DNA of 64,000 nucleotides from Stenotrophomonas sp. PS02289 (GTDB lineage: Bacteria > Pseudomonadota > Gammaproteobacteria > Xanthomonadales > Xanthomonadaceae): contig NZ_JASCOZ010000001.1 of assembly GCF_029960115.1 (NCBI RefSeq), forward strand, positions 1-64,000. The letters run 5' to 3'. A program made the position numbers and the translations under genes. The notes under the pieces were generated by a model. That model made no database searches. It saw nothing but the letters and a program-made list of their open reading frames with translations, and was not told the DNA's origin. This document shows positions 1 to 12,167 of this stretch, one piece after another; positions within the stretch are counted from its first letter, which is position 1; each line of letters opens with the position of its first letter.

Positions 1-56
1 GCCAACGGCCGGCGCTACCGGGTCTGAAGCATTGGTAGCGCCGGCCGTTGGCCGGC
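1..56. repeat. SMAG (GTAG) palindrome pair, inverted dimer
   Basis: Two copies of a GTAG-tagged palindrome face each other. The right copy starts with GTAG at 35 and reads GTAGCGCCGGCCGTTGGCC; the left copy is its reverse complement and is cut by the window edge. The arrangement is typical of dimeric SMAG elements of Stenotrophomonas, which fold into RNA hairpins in untranslated regions. It lies about 100 bases upstream of the first gene. Confidence 0.8.
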
Positions 57-153
57 CCAGGCGGTCCGCGCAGGAATCAGCATTCCGCCAGCGCCCCTGT
101 CCCTACCCAAAACCGCCCCCATCACGGTGGAATACCCCTGATGGAACGGTTTC

Positions 154-1146
154 ATGCAACTGTCGATTCTTGACCTGGCCCCGGTCTGCGAGGGCAGCGA
201 CACCACGCAGGCGTTCGCCAACATGCTCGACCTGGCCCAGCACGCCGAAGGCTGGGGCTACCACCGCTACTGGCTGGCCGAACACCACAACATGCCGGGC
301 ATCGCCAGCGCCGCCACCGCCGTGCTGATCGGCCACGTGGCCGGCGGCACCCAGCGGATCCGGGTGGGGTCGGGCGGCATCATGCTGCCCAACCATTCGC
401 CGCTGCAGGTGGCCGAACAGTTCGGCACGCTGGCCTCGCTGTACCCGGACCGCATCGACCTGGGCCTGGGCCGTGCGCCCGGCACCGACCAGCCTACCGC
501 CCGCGCGCTGCGCCGCTACTTCGACAGCGCCGACCAGTTCCCTCAGGACGTGCGCGAACTGCTGCATTACTTTGAACCGGCGCAGGCCGGGCAGGCGGTC
601 CGCGCAGTGCCCGGAGCCGGCATTCCGGTGCCAGTGTGGCTGCTCGGTTCCAGTTTGTTCGGTGCGCGCCTGGCCGCCGCACTGGGCCTGCCGTATGCGT
701 TCGCCTCGCACTTCGCGCCCGACGCGATGGACCAGGCGCTGGCGGTGTACCGCAGCGAGTTCCGCCCGTCGCCGTACCTCACCGCGCCCTATGCGGCGCT
801 GGGCTTGAACGTGGTGGCGGCCGAGAGCGAGGCTGAAGCCAAGCGGCTGTTCACCACCCAGCAGCAGAGCTTCGTCAATCTGCGGCGGGGCAAGCCGGGC
901 CTGATTCCGCCGCCGATCGATGACATCGAGGACTTCTGGGAGCCGCATGAAAAGATCGGCGTGCAGAGCGCGCTGGCCTGCGCGGTGGTGGGTGACCAGC
1001 GCCAGGTGCGCGAAGGACTGGAAGCGTTCGTGGCCCGGCACAAGCCGGATGAGCTCATCCTCACCGCCAACATCTATGACCACGCCGCGCGCAAGCGTTC
1101 GTTCGGCCTGGCCATGCAGGCGTGGCGCGACGCGAAGATTGCGTGA
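154..1146 (+). CDS. LLM-class flavin-dependent oxidoreductase (luciferase-like monooxygenase)
   Basis: A 330-residue soluble protein of the bacterial luciferase-like TIM-barrel family that uses reduced flavin; the physiological substrate cannot be told. The N-terminus ([16 protein letters not shown]), the [10 protein letters not shown] motif near residue 50, the [13 protein letters not shown] segment near residue 75 and the [11 protein letters not shown] motif near residue 105 match the single-subunit LLM group often called MsnO8-like or YhbW-like. Length is normal for the group. The gene stands alone after a SMAG dimer and is followed at 68 bases by a second putative flavin protein. An upstream ATG at 141 is out of frame. 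Confidence 0.9.
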   Translation: MQLSILDLAPVCEGSDTTQAFANMLDLAQHAEGWGYHRYWLAEHHNMPGIASAATAVLIGHVAGGTQRIRVGSGGIMLPNHSPLQVAEQFGTLASLYPDRIDLGLGRAPGTDQPTARALRRYFDSADQFPQDVRELLHYFEPAQAGQAVRAVPGAGIPVPVWLLGSSLFGARLAAALGLPYAFASHFAPDAMDQALAVYRSEFRPSPYLTAPYAALGLNVVAAESEAEAKRLFTTQQQSFVNLRRGKPGLIPPPIDDIEDFWEPHEKIGVQSALACAVVGDQRQVREGLEAFVARHKPDELILTANIYDHAARKRSFGLAMQAWRDAKIA

Positions 1147-1213
1147 CTGTGCGGTCACGCTGTCGTTGACCACCATCGGGTCTGATCAGGGCTCCCGCAA
1201 CAGGAGCCCTGCC

Positions 1214-1714
1214 ATGACCCGTCACACCCACACCGAGCAGATCGAACAGCTGGCCGAGCTGATCCGCGATGTCGACATCGCGATGTTCACCACCACCGGC
1301 GTGGATGGTCGCCTCTACAGCCGCCCACTGGGCACCCAGCAGGTCGCCTTCGATGGTGACCTGTGGTTTGCCACCTCCGCCGACAGCCCGAAGGTGGCGG
1401 AAATCTCGCTCAATCCGCAGGTCAACGTGGCCTACGCGTCGCCGTCGAAGAACACCTACGTTTCGGTGGCGGGCACCGCGCGCATCGTCGATGACCGCGC
1501 CAAAGTCGAAGAGCTGTGGTCGCCAGCGATGAAGCTGTTTTTCCCGGGCGGCAAGGATGATCCGAATCTGCGCCTGATCCACGTGCGTGCCGAATCGGCC
1601 GAGTACTGGGACGGCCCGGGCACGCTGCTGGGCAAGGCGTTGAGTTTCGTGTTGTCGGCGGTCAGTGATGAGCCGGCGGCGTTGGCCGACACCGGCAAGG
1701 TCGACCTGCGGTGA
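1214..1714 (+). CDS. Pyridoxamine 5'-phosphate oxidase family protein (general stress protein 26-like)
   Basis: A 166-residue split-barrel flavin-binding protein. The start MTRHTHTEQIEQL, the segment DIAMFTTTGVDGRLYSRPL and the motif LWFATSADSPKVAEI are typical of the GSP26/PPOX stress-protein branch, not of the vitamin B6 enzyme PdxH. This ATG was chosen because an AGGAG ribosome site lies seven bases upstream and the family starts here. Its stop codon abuts the stop of the reverse-strand gene with no gap, so the two transcripts must overlap in their 3' ends. Exact role unknown; flavin binding and stress link are inferred from family. Confidence 0.88.
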   Translation: MTRHTHTEQIEQLAELIRDVDIAMFTTTGVDGRLYSRPLGTQQVAFDGDLWFATSADSPKVAEISLNPQVNVAYASPSKNTYVSVAGTARIVDDRAKVEELWSPAMKLFFPGGKDDPNLRLIHVRAESAEYWDGPGTLLGKALSFVLSAVSDEPAALADTGKVDLR

Positions 1715-2368
1715 TCAGAACCACTTCTGCAGCAGGTCACCGACGTACTGCACCAGCTGCCCGGAACTGAAGCCGAAGAACAACACGGCGGCGATGGCGG
1801 CGATCCAGTTGACCGCCATCAGCACGCCGTCGCGTTCCAGCAGCGCCAGCGAGAACAGCAGCAGCTGGAAGCCGAACAGGAAGTTGGTGAAGGGAATTGG
1901 CAGCGACAGCAGCAGGCCGACCAGGATCAGCAGCAGGCCGGTGAAGGCATGCGCGGGCAGGGGGATCAGCAGGGCAGAATTGCGCGGCTTGAGCAGCCGG
2001 TCCAGCCGACGCAGCGCCCCGTCGATGCGGGCCAGGAAGCGGTGCATGGTGCCGCGGCGCGGCCCGCGGTTGGCGATGAAGCCGGGCAGCCAGGGCCGGC
2101 GCATGCCGCACAGCATCTGCGCGCCGATCAGGATCACCAGCGGTCCACTGACCGCACCGCCGATGCCGGGAATGGGAATGAACGAAGGCAGGATGGCCAC
2201 GAACAGGAACACGCCGAAGGCGCTCTGCTGCAGGTTCTGCAGGATCTGGCCGAGCTTGAGGTGCTCGTCCGGGTCGCCGTGGTCGAACATCGCCAGCAGG
2301 GTACGGATACCCTCGTTCTGATACTCGGGCCGGCTCTGGTCCGGCGTCGGGTCAGCCGGTGAGCTCAT
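1715..2368 (-). CDS. Exopolysaccharide synthesis ExoD-like membrane protein
   Basis: A 217-residue inner-membrane protein of the ExoD family. After a hydrophilic start (MSSPADPTPDQSRPEYQ) come several hydrophobic segments, including FGVFLFVAILPSFIPIPG, the conserved ExoD stretch ending in a GxxxSGPLVILIGAQML pattern, and a C-terminal membrane span. ExoD proteins are linked to exopolysaccharide production and alkali tolerance in rhizobia; the biochemical function is not known. The reading frame stays open upstream, but the ATG chosen overlaps the end of the upstream transporter gene by 17 bases, so the two are probably co-transcribed and translationally coupled. Confidence 0.82.
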   Translation of the reverse strand: MSSPADPTPDQSRPEYQNEGIRTLLAMFDHGDPDEHLKLGQILQNLQQSAFGVFLFVAILPSFIPIPGIGGAVSGPLVILIGAQMLCGMRRPWLPGFIANRGPRRGTMHRFLARIDGALRRLDRLLKPRNSALLIPLPAHAFTGLLLILVGLLLSLPIPFTNFLFGFQLLLFSLALLERDGVLMAVNWIAAIAAVLFFGFSSGQLVQYVGDLLQKWF

Positions 2369-3695
2369 CGGTTTCCTCTTCGGCCAGCGTGCGCAGCAAC
2401 AGCTTGTCCACGCGCGCGCCGTCCAGGTCGACGATCTCGATACGCCAGCCGGCCCAGTCGAAGTACTCGCCGGCATGCGGAATGCGGCCGAAGTAGTGGA
2501 TGCACATGCCGGCCAGGGTGTAGTAATCGCCTTCCTCGGCGTCGGGCAGTTCCACATTGCCCATCAGTTCGCGCAGGTCCTCGATCGACAGCGAACCATC
2601 GACCAGGAACGAGCCGTCCTCGCGGGTCACCACCAGCGCGTCCTCGTCGACGTTCTCCACCGACTGCAGGCGGCCGACCACGGCCCCCATCAGGTCGCTG
2701 ATGGTCACCAGGCCCTGGATCTCACCGTACTCGTCGACCACCAGCGCCATGGACTGCTGCTCCTCGCGGAATATCTCCAGCAGCTTCATCGCGTGGGTGG
2801 ACTCGGACACATACAGCGGCTCGCGCAGCTGCTGGAACAGCGACTGGTCGGCGCGCGCCAGGCGGGTGACCAGGCTCTTCACTTCCAGCACGCCGACGAT
2901 GTCCTGGTCGTTGTCGCGGTACACCGGATAGCGCGAGAACTCATGCTCGCGCATGGCGGCCAGGTTCTTCTCGGCGCTGGCCGCGGTGTCCAGCCAGGCA
3001 ATGCGGTTGCGCGGGGTCATCAGGCTGTCGGCGGTGCGGTCGCCCAAGCGCATCACGCGGTTCATCATGTCGCGTTCGTGGGCGTCGATGACCCCGGCCT
3101 CGTGGCTTTCGGCCACCAGCATGCGGATTTCTTCTTCGGTGACCTGGGCGGCTTCGTCCTTGCCCAGCCCCAGCAGGCGCAGCACCAGACGCGTGGAATG
3201 CGAAAGCAGCCACACGAACGGGAAGGCGATACGGGCCAAGCCGCTCATGGGCAGGGCGACCAGACCGGCGATGTCCTCCGACCGGGTGATAGCGAGGCGC
3301 TTGGGTACCAGTTCGCCGAAGATCAGCGTCAAAAACGTGATCAGGGCGACGGCGAGGGTCTTGCCGATCACCTCCGACCAGGGCTGAGGGTCGTTGAACA
3401 GCGGGAAATTGGCCGACAGCGCCGGGAACATGTTCTGCAGGTGCTGGGCGATGGCGCTGCCGATGGCATCGCCGCCGTACACACCGGTCAGGATGCCGAT
3501 CAGGGTGATGCCGATCTGCACCGTGGACAGGAAGGCCTCGGGCTTCTCGGACAGCTCCAGGGCCTTGGCGGCGCGCTTGGAGGTGGAGGCCATCTGCTTG
3601 AGGCGGCTCTTGCGCGACGTCATGACCGACATTTCGGACATGGCGAAGAAGCCGTTGAGCAGGATCAGGGCCAGGACAATAAAAAGTTCAAACAC
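2352..3695 (-). CDS. CNNM/CorC/HlyC family transporter (hemolysin family protein)
   Basis: A 447-residue inner-membrane protein. Domains in order are a DUF21/CNNM membrane domain (about 1-195, opening with FELFIVLALILLNGFFAMSE), a paired CBS module (about 205-330, with LMTPRNRIAWLD and the VVDEYGEIQGLVTISDL segment), and a CorC_HlyC C-terminal domain (about 345-440). Such proteins are linked to magnesium or cobalt efflux; the older name hemolysin reflects the TlyC/HlyC history rather than proven lysis. Translation starts at GTG. It lies immediately upstream of and overlaps the ExoD-like gene. Confidence 0.9.
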   Translation of the reverse strand: MFELFIVLALILLNGFFAMSEMSVMTSRKSRLKQMASTSKRAAKALELSEKPEAFLSTVQIGITLIGILTGVYGGDAIGSAIAQHLQNMFPALSANFPLFNDPQPWSEVIGKTLAVALITFLTLIFGELVPKRLAITRSEDIAGLVALPMSGLARIAFPFVWLLSHSTRLVLRLLGLGKDEAAQVTEEEIRMLVAESHEAGVIDAHERDMMNRVMRLGDRTADSLMTPRNRIAWLDTAASAEKNLAAMREHEFSRYPVYRDNDQDIVGVLEVKSLVTRLARADQSLFQQLREPLYVSESTHAMKLLEIFREEQQSMALVVDEYGEIQGLVTISDLMGAVVGRLQSVENVDEDALVVTREDGSFLVDGSLSIEDLRELMGNVELPDAEEGDYYTLAGMCIHYFGRIPHAGEYFDWAGWRIEIVDLDGARVDKLLLRTLAEEETDELTG

Positions 3696-3978
3696 GGGCG
3701 TCGTCCCCGGTTGGTGGCAGGGAGGGCGTGTTCAAGCTGGAGCGGCTACCGGAGGGCGCGCAGGCGCGGCGGTGCGGCGGGGGGTAAGGGTCGTCGTCCA
3801 TAGAGTGCACCCGAGGGTGCCTGCGCATCTTAACAAAAAGGCCGGGGGAGGGGTGTAGACAGGGTCGTTCAGGAGCCCCGGAGCCGGCGTGAAGATGACG
3901 GGAGTACCCGGAATGGACATCAAACCGTCATAATTCCGCCCGGTGCCGTCCTTCCTCGACGGCGAATCAGGTTTCCCC

Positions 3979-4605
3979 ATGTTCTCTCTGCAGACCATTT
4001 TTGGCTCCGGCAAGCAGTTCTACACCCTGCTCGACGAGGCCGCCCAGGCCGCTTCTGACAGCGCCAAAGCCCTCCACGCCATGCTGCGCGCCGCTGACCG
4101 CCAGCCGGCGCTGGACGCCTTCAAGCTGGCCCGCCTGCGCGAACGCGCGGCCTCGGACAAGATCAGCCAGGCGCTGGTGGACAGCTTCATGACCCCGATC
4201 GAGCGCGAGGACATCGAAGCGCTGGGTTCGGCGCTGTACAAGATTCCGAAGCAGATCGAGAAGTTCGCGGATCGCTACTCGCTGGCGACCACGCACCTGG
4301 AGCACATCGACTTCGCGCCGCGCGCGGCGATGCTGGAGCAGGCCGCCAACGTGGTGGTGGAGATGGTGGCCGACCTGCGCCACATGAACCTGGACCGGAT
4401 GACCGCGCTCAATGAGAAGCTGCGTTCGCTGGAAAACGAAGCCGACCGCCTGATGCTCGAGCTGTACCGCGACATCTACTCCGGTCGCCTGGACAACCTG
4501 CAGATGTTCCTGCTCAAGGAATTCTTCGAGATCCTGGAAAAGGCCATCGACCGCTGCCGCGAAGCCGGCGTGGTGGCTTACCAGATCGTGCTCAAGAACA
4601 GCTGA
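3979..4605 (+). CDS. DUF47 family PhoU-like Pit accessory protein
   Basis: A 208-residue helical cytoplasmic protein of the DUF47/TIGR00153 family, related to PhoU. Conserved features include the start MFSLQTIFGSGKQFYTLLDEAA, split here as FSLQTIFGSG followed by KQFYTLLDEAA, the TPIEREDIEAL motif near residue 70 and the acidic ENEADRLMLELYRDIY segment. DUF47 genes commonly sit beside low-affinity phosphate permeases and probably tune them. Here the permease begins 12 bases downstream, so the pair is an operon. An in-frame GTG at 3943 would add 12 residues, but the family normally starts at the chosen ATG. Confidence 0.92.
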   Translation: MFSLQTIFGSGKQFYTLLDEAAQAASDSAKALHAMLRAADRQPALDAFKLARLRERAASDKISQALVDSFMTPIEREDIEALGSALYKIPKQIEKFADRYSLATTHLEHIDFAPRAAMLEQAANVVVEMVADLRHMNLDRMTALNEKLRSLENEADRLMLELYRDIYSGRLDNLQMFLLKEFFEILEKAIDRCREAGVVAYQIVLKNS

Positions 4606-4617
4606 CGGGCCTCCAGC

Positions 4618-5739
4618 ATGCTGACCCTCGTTCTGGTCGTGATCCTGGCTGCGCTCGTCTTCGAGTTCATCAACGGCTTCCACGACACTGCCAACTCCAT
4701 TGCCACGGTGGTGGCGACCAAAGTGCTCTCGCCCGGCTGGGCGGTGATGCTGGCCGCCTTCATGAACCTCATCGGCGCGCTGACCGGCACGGCGGTGGCG
4801 TTGACCATCGCCTCGGGCCTGCTCAACACCAACGTGGTCGACGTGACCCCGCAGGTGATCCTGTGCGCGCTGCTGGGCGGCATCATCTGGAACCTGATCA
4901 CCTGGTGGAAGGGCCTGCCGTCTTCGTCCTCGCACGCGCTGATCGGCGGCCTGTGCGGTGCCGGCCTCGCGGCCGCGCACAACAACTGGGACGCGCTGAT
5001 CTGGTCCGAGCGCATCGGCACCTGGGCCCAGAACAAGGGCCTGCTGTGGAAGGTGTTCCTGCCGATGATCACCTCGCCGATCGCCGGCTTCCTGCTGGGC
5101 ATCGTGGTGATGATGCTGCTGTGGGCGATCATCGCCGGCATGGCCAAGGTGGGCGGCTGGCTGGGTCGTCTGGCCCGTCCGCGCATCGTCAATGCGTTCT
5201 TCGGCAAGGCGCAGATTGTCTCGGCGGCCTACATGGGCTTCGCCCACGGTCACAATGACGCGCAGAAGACCATGGGCATCATCGCGATGACCCTGATCGG
5301 TGCTGAAGCCACGGGCGCATTGAACGACCTGCCGTCGTGGCTGGCCTTCCTGCACCCCGACGCGAGCGCAGGCGAGGGCATCGCGATGTGGATCGTGCTG
5401 ACCTGTGCGGTGGTGATGGCTGCCGGTACCGCCTCGGGCGGCTGGAAGATCATCAAGACGCTGGGCCACAAGATGGTGAAGCTGCACCCGATCCACGGCT
5501 TCGCGGCGGAAACCAGCTCGGCGACGATCCTGACGCTTGCCGCACACTTCGGCATGCCGGTCTCGACCACGCACAGCATCTCGACCGCGATCATGGGCGT
5601 GGGCTACGCCAAGAACCCGCGTTCGCTGCGTTTCGGCGTGATCGAACGCATCATCTGGGCCTGGATCCTGACCATCCCGGCGGCCGGTGGCTGCGCCTAC
5701 CTCATCCTCAAGCTGTTCGAGCTGGTCGGCTGGGCGTGA
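4618..5739 (+). CDS. pit: Low-affinity inorganic phosphate transporter (Pit/PHO4 family)
   Basis: A 373-residue polytopic inner-membrane permease importing phosphate, probably as a metal-phosphate complex with protons. Both inverted signature motifs of the PHO4 family are present: EFINGFHDTANSIATVVAT near residue 15 and GFAHGHNDAQKTMGII near residue 205. The SSSHALIGGL and STTHSISTAIMGVG segments are the paired second motifs. The DUF47 gene immediately upstream forms the usual accessory-permease pair. The transcript appears to end at a strong terminator about 45 bases after the stop codon. Confidence 0.95.
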   Translation: MLTLVLVVILAALVFEFINGFHDTANSIATVVATKVLSPGWAVMLAAFMNLIGALTGTAVALTIASGLLNTNVVDVTPQVILCALLGGIIWNLITWWKGLPSSSSHALIGGLCGAGLAAAHNNWDALIWSERIGTWAQNKGLLWKVFLPMITSPIAGFLLGIVVMMLLWAIIAGMAKVGGWLGRLARPRIVNAFFGKAQIVSAAYMGFAHGHNDAQKTMGIIAMTLIGAEATGALNDLPSWLAFLHPDASAGEGIAMWIVLTCAVVMAAGTASGGWKIIKTLGHKMVKLHPIHGFAAETSSATILTLAAHFGMPVSTTHSISTAIMGVGYAKNPRSLRFGVIERIIWAWILTIPAAGGCAYLILKLFELVGWA

Positions 5740-5784
5740 TCGCCGCGTAGAGCCGGGCTTGCCCGGCTGCTGTTGGATTCATGC

Positions 5785-5812
5785 AAAAAACCCGGCTCCG
5801 GCCGGGTTTTTT
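5785..5812 (+). terminator. Rho-independent terminator of the phosphate permease operon
   Basis: A-tract, stem CCCGGC with loop TCCG and pairing GCCGGG, then a run of six T. It is nearly symmetrical (A-run on the left, T-run on the right), so it could act on both strands. Confidence 0.9.
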
Positions 5813-5910
5813 GTTGGCTGCGGAAATGTCGGGGGCCATGGAAAATGCCAAATCAACGGCGATGCCGATCCCGGGTCATGCGTTACCGGATGTTGGGTGT
5901 TTCACTGCAG

Positions 5911-5931
5911 TCGACCAACGGTCGACTCTAC
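5911..5931 (-). repeat. SMAG palindrome (GTCGACC type)
   Basis: Read on the reverse strand it starts GTAGAGTCGACCGTTGGTCG, a GTAG-tagged palindrome of a different core sequence from the two flanking copies. It lies in the 367-base gap between the permease and parE. The gap holds only these repeats and two terminators; I see no gene in it. Confidence 0.8.
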
Positions 5932-6071
5932 CGGGGATACGTGCTTTTGATTTCCGATGGCCGCCAACACAGGGAGCCGATGAACACCGGCTGTTCGCCC
6001 AAATCCAACAGCAGCCGGGCAAGCCCGGCTCTACGCAGCCTGTCGAATGCCGACGCAATCGCGCAGGCAAG

Positions 6072-6098
6072 AAAAACCCCGCCGGAGCGGGGTTTTTT
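6072..6098 (-). terminator. Rho-independent terminator of parE
   Basis: On the reverse strand, AAAAAACCCCGC, loop TCCG, GCGGGG and a T-run follow the parE stop codon by about ten bases. The stem is GC-rich and flanked by A and T runs, so it may be bidirectional. Confidence 0.9.
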
Positions 6099-6106
6099 GC
6101 GAGAAC

Positions 6107-7996
6107 TCAGACCTCTAGCGAGGCCAGATCGCCCTTGTTTTCCAGCCATTGCTTGCGGTCGCCCGCGCGCTTCTTGGCCAGCAGCATGTCCATCAGTGCG
6201 CTCGTCTGCTCGTCGTCGTCCACAGTCAGCTGCACCAGGCGGCGCGTGTCCGGATGGATGGTCGACTCGCGCAGCTGTTCCGGGTTCATTTCGCCCAGAC
6301 CCTTGAAGCGGGTCACGCTGACCTGGCCCTTGATCTTCTCGCGCTCGATCTTGTCCAGTAGCGAGCGCTTTTCTTCTTCGTCCAGCGCGTAGAACACCTG
6401 CTTGCCCACGTCCACGCGGAACAGCGGCGGCATCGCCACGAATACGTGGCCGGCCGCTACCAGTGCCGGGAAGTGCTTCAGGAACAGCGCCGTCAGCAGC
6501 GTCGCGATGTGCAGGCCGTCGGAGTCCGCGTCGGCCAGGATCACCACCTTGCCGTAACGCAGACCGCTGATGTCGTCCTTGCCCGGGTCGCAGCCGATGG
6601 CAATCGCCAGGTTGTGCACTTCCTCCGAGGCCAGCACGCTGCCCGAGGCCACTTCCCAGGTGTTCAGGATCTTGCCGCGCAGCGGCATGATCGCCTGGAA
6701 GTCCTTGTCGCGTGCCTGCTTGGCACTGCCGCCGGCCGAGTCGCCTTCCACCAGGAACAGCTCGGTGCGCGAGAGGTCCTGGCTGATGCAGTCGGCCAGC
6801 TTGCCGGGCAGGGCAGGGCCCTGGGTGATCTTCTTGCGGACCACCAGCTTTTCGGTCTTCAGGCGCGCACTCGCGCGCTCGATCGCCAGCTGCGCGATCT
6901 GCTCGCCCAGCGCCACGTTCTGGTTCAGTAGCAGGCTGAAAGCGTCATGTGCCGCGCCTTCGACGAAGCCTGCGGCCTGGCGGGAAGACAGTCGCTCCTT
7001 GGTCTGGCCGCTGAACTGCGGGTCGGTCATTTTCAGCGACAGCACGAACGACACGCGGTCCCACACGTCTTCCGGTGCCAGCTTGACGCCGCGCGGCAGC
7101 AGGTTGCGGAAGTCGCAGAACTCGCGCAGCGCCTCGGTCAGGCCGGTGCGCAGGCCGTTGGCATGGGTGCCGTGCTGTGCGGTCGGAATCAGGTTGACGT
7201 AGCTTTCCTGCACCAGCTCGCCGTCCGGCAGCCAGGCCACGGCCCAGTCCACCACCTCGGTGTCCTTCTTCAGCGAACCCACGAACAGGTTCGCCGGCAG
7301 CATTTCGCGTTCGCCCAGCTCGACCTTCAGGTAGTCGCTCAGGCCGTCCTCGAAGTACCAGCTGTCCTGCTCGCCGGTGGCTTCGTCGAGCAGCTTGACG
7401 GTCAGGCCCGGGCAGAGCACGGCCTTGGCACGCAGCAGGTGGCGCAGTGCCCGCAGGTTGTACTTGGGTGTGTCGAAGTACTTCGGGTCGGCCCAGAAGC
7501 GCACGCGGGTACCGGTGTTCTTCTTGCCGACGCTGCCCACCACTTCCAGCGGCGTGGCGCGGTCGCCATTGCGGAAGGTGATGCGGTGTTCGCTGCCTTC
7601 GCGCTTGATGTGCACTTCCACCAGCGTGGACAGCGCATTCACCACGCTCACGCCCACGCCGTGCAGGCCGCCGGAGAAGGTGTAGTTCTTGTTGCTGAAC
7701 TTGCCGCCCGCGTGCAGGCGGGTCAGGATCAGCTCCACGCCCGGGATCTTCTCTTCCGGGTGGATGTCCACCGGCATGCCACGGCCGTCGTCGCTGACCT
7801 CGCAGCTGCCATCCTTGTACAGGGTGACTTCGATGGTGTGGGCGTGACCGGCCAGGGCCTCGTCGACGGCGTTGTCGATGACTTCCTGGGCCAGATGGTT
7901 CGGGCGCGCAGTGTCGGTGTACATGCCGGGACGGCGCTTGACCGGGTCCAGGCCGGACAGGACTTCAATATCGGCGGCGTTATAGCGGGCGTTCAT
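6107..7996 (-). CDS. parE: DNA topoisomerase IV subunit B
   Basis: A 629-residue ATPase subunit that works with ParC to unlink daughter chromosomes. The GHKL ATPase domain is at the N-terminus (NAVDEALAGHA with the catalytic region, GRGMPVDIHP, and GGLHGVGVSVVNALS as the nucleotide-binding loop). A transducer domain follows, then a TOPRIM domain with ELFLVEGDSAGGSAKQARD and the metal-binding DADSDGLHI. The PEQLRESTIHPDTRRL segment near the C-terminus is typical. Length fits ParE, shorter than GyrB, which supports the assignment over gyrB. It is monocistronic with its own terminator and is divergent from a small secreted-protein gene. Confidence 0.96.
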   Translation of the reverse strand: MNARYNAADIEVLSGLDPVKRRPGMYTDTARPNHLAQEVIDNAVDEALAGHAHTIEVTLYKDGSCEVSDDGRGMPVDIHPEEKIPGVELILTRLHAGGKFSNKNYTFSGGLHGVGVSVVNALSTLVEVHIKREGSEHRITFRNGDRATPLEVVGSVGKKNTGTRVRFWADPKYFDTPKYNLRALRHLLRAKAVLCPGLTVKLLDEATGEQDSWYFEDGLSDYLKVELGEREMLPANLFVGSLKKDTEVVDWAVAWLPDGELVQESYVNLIPTAQHGTHANGLRTGLTEALREFCDFRNLLPRGVKLAPEDVWDRVSFVLSLKMTDPQFSGQTKERLSSRQAAGFVEGAAHDAFSLLLNQNVALGEQIAQLAIERASARLKTEKLVVRKKITQGPALPGKLADCISQDLSRTELFLVEGDSAGGSAKQARDKDFQAIMPLRGKILNTWEVASGSVLASEEVHNLAIAIGCDPGKDDISGLRYGKVVILADADSDGLHIATLLTALFLKHFPALVAAGHVFVAMPPLFRVDVGKQVFYALDEEEKRSLLDKIEREKIKGQVSVTRFKGLGEMNPEQLRESTIHPDTRRLVQLTVDDDEQTSALMDMLLAKKRAGDRKQWLENKGDLASLEV

Positions 7997-8159
7997 CTGT
8001 CTTCATAAAGCGCAAAGCGACGGCGAAGTGTGCGGTCTGGGCAGGTTTTTTGCACGCCATACGTTCAGGGGGCGGCCGAAATCGGCGCGATACACTGTGC
8101 ACGGTGGATTTCCGGGTGTTCCGGAAGCCCCGAACCGAGCCATATCGCGAGGAGACCCC

Positions 8160-8399
8160 ATGAAGAAGTTGCTGACCATCGTTGCCATTGCCGCCGCCGT
8201 CGTGGCCGTGCCGCTGGCACTGGCCCAGAACGCCGGACAGGGCCAGCCCGCACCGCAGCAGGGCGAGCAGGCCGACCGGGCGCAGGCTGAAGCCGACGCC
8301 AAGGCCAAGCGCCGCGCGGCTGCCACCGCCGAAATGAAGGCCAAGGGCCAGCAGGCCCCGCAGAAGGAAGAAGAAGAGGAAGCGCGCAAGAAGAAGTAA
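8160..8399 (+). CDS. Small secreted Lys/Glu/Ala-rich protein of unknown function
   Basis: A 79-residue protein with a clear signal peptide (MKKLLTIVAIAAAVVAVPLALAQ, cleavage expected after ALA) and a short mature part of low complexity: a Gln/Pro-rich stretch, then alternating Ala and charged residues, and an end with five Glu in a row followed by basic KKK. The start is supported by a GAGGAG site seven bases upstream. A strong terminator follows, so it is a single-gene transcript. I do not recognise a family; a periplasmic, disordered or helical charged peptide is the most that can be said. Confidence 0.75.
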   Translation: MKKLLTIVAIAAAVVAVPLALAQNAGQGQPAPQQGEQADRAQAEADAKAKRRAAATAEMKAKGQQAPQKEEEEEARKKK

Positions 8400-10418
<2,019 letters not shown>

Positions 10419-10424
10419 AGCGCT

Positions 10425-10441
10425 GCCACGCCGTGCGTGGC
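10425..10441. repeat. Hairpin after pyrG, degenerate SMAG-like palindrome
   Basis: A seven-base stem GCCACGC / GCGTGGC with loop CGT directly after the pyrG stop codon. The core resembles the CCACGC...GCGTGG core of the SMAG copies near 61.7 kb, but the GTAG tag is missing. No T-run follows. Confidence 0.45.
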
Positions 10442-10465
10442 TTCGCGCGCGCGGCTGGGTAATAA

Positions 10466-11818
<1,353 letters not shown>

Positions 11819-11822
11819 TCCC

Positions 11823-12167
11823 ATGCGCAACTGGCGCTGGCTGCTGCTGGTGCTCGCGGTACTGCTGGCATGGCTGCAGTACCGCTTCTGGTTCGGCCCG
11901 GGCAATTCGGGTGAAGTGATGGTGCTCGAGGCCCAGGTTGAAAGCCAGCGACGCGACAATGAAGGTCTGCAGCAGCGCAATGATGCGCTCGCTGCCGAGG
12001 TCAAGGATCTCAAGGAAGGCGAGGCCGCCATCGAAGAGCGCGCGCGCAGCGAGCTGGGCATGATCCGACCGGGCGAGAAGTTCTACCGCGTGGTGGAGAA
12101 CGCGCCGGTCGCGGCCCCACGTGCGCCTGCCGTGGTCCATGCCGACACCGCGCCGGAGGTGCCCTGA
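11823..12167 (+). CDS. ftsB: Cell division protein FtsB
   Basis: A 114-residue bitopic inner-membrane protein of the divisome FtsQLB complex. It has a short cytoplasmic start, one membrane span ([19 protein letters not shown]) and a periplasmic coiled coil ([20 protein letters not shown]). The [17 protein letters not shown] motif is the conserved end of the family. About 20 Ala/Pro-rich residues extend beyond the usual end. Its stop overlaps the ispD start by one base, and eno lies just upstream, the classic eno-ftsB-ispD arrangement. Confidence 0.93.
   Translation: MRNWRWLLLVLAVLLAWLQYRFWFGPGNSGEVMVLEAQVESQRRDNEGLQQRNDALAAEVKDLKEGEAAIEERARSELGMIRPGEKFYRVVENAPVAAPRAPAVVHADTAPEVP

Larger units (their letters stand above)
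5745..6036. repeat. 35-bp perfect inverted repeat built on SMAG elements
   Basis: The arm at 5745-5779 (beginning GCGTAGAGCCGGGCTTGCCC) recurs in reverse complement at 6002-6036 with 35 of 35 bases matching. Each arm contains a SMAG palindrome with GTAG (5747-5768 and 6013-6034) plus a shared tail ending TGTTGGATT. A third, different SMAG unit with a GTCGACC core sits between them at 5911-5931. The pair flanks a terminator and no gene. Confidence 0.85.

Noticed and set aside
103-1176. Long reverse open frame over the flavin monooxygenase
   Set aside because: High GC creates long antisense frames; its composition (rich in Arg, His, Gln) and lack of motifs mark it as a shadow of the forward gene.
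3967-5574. 535-codon reverse frame over the phosphate permease
   Set aside because: It mirrors the codons of the real DUF47 and Pit genes and has no recognisable domain; the forward genes have full family motifs.
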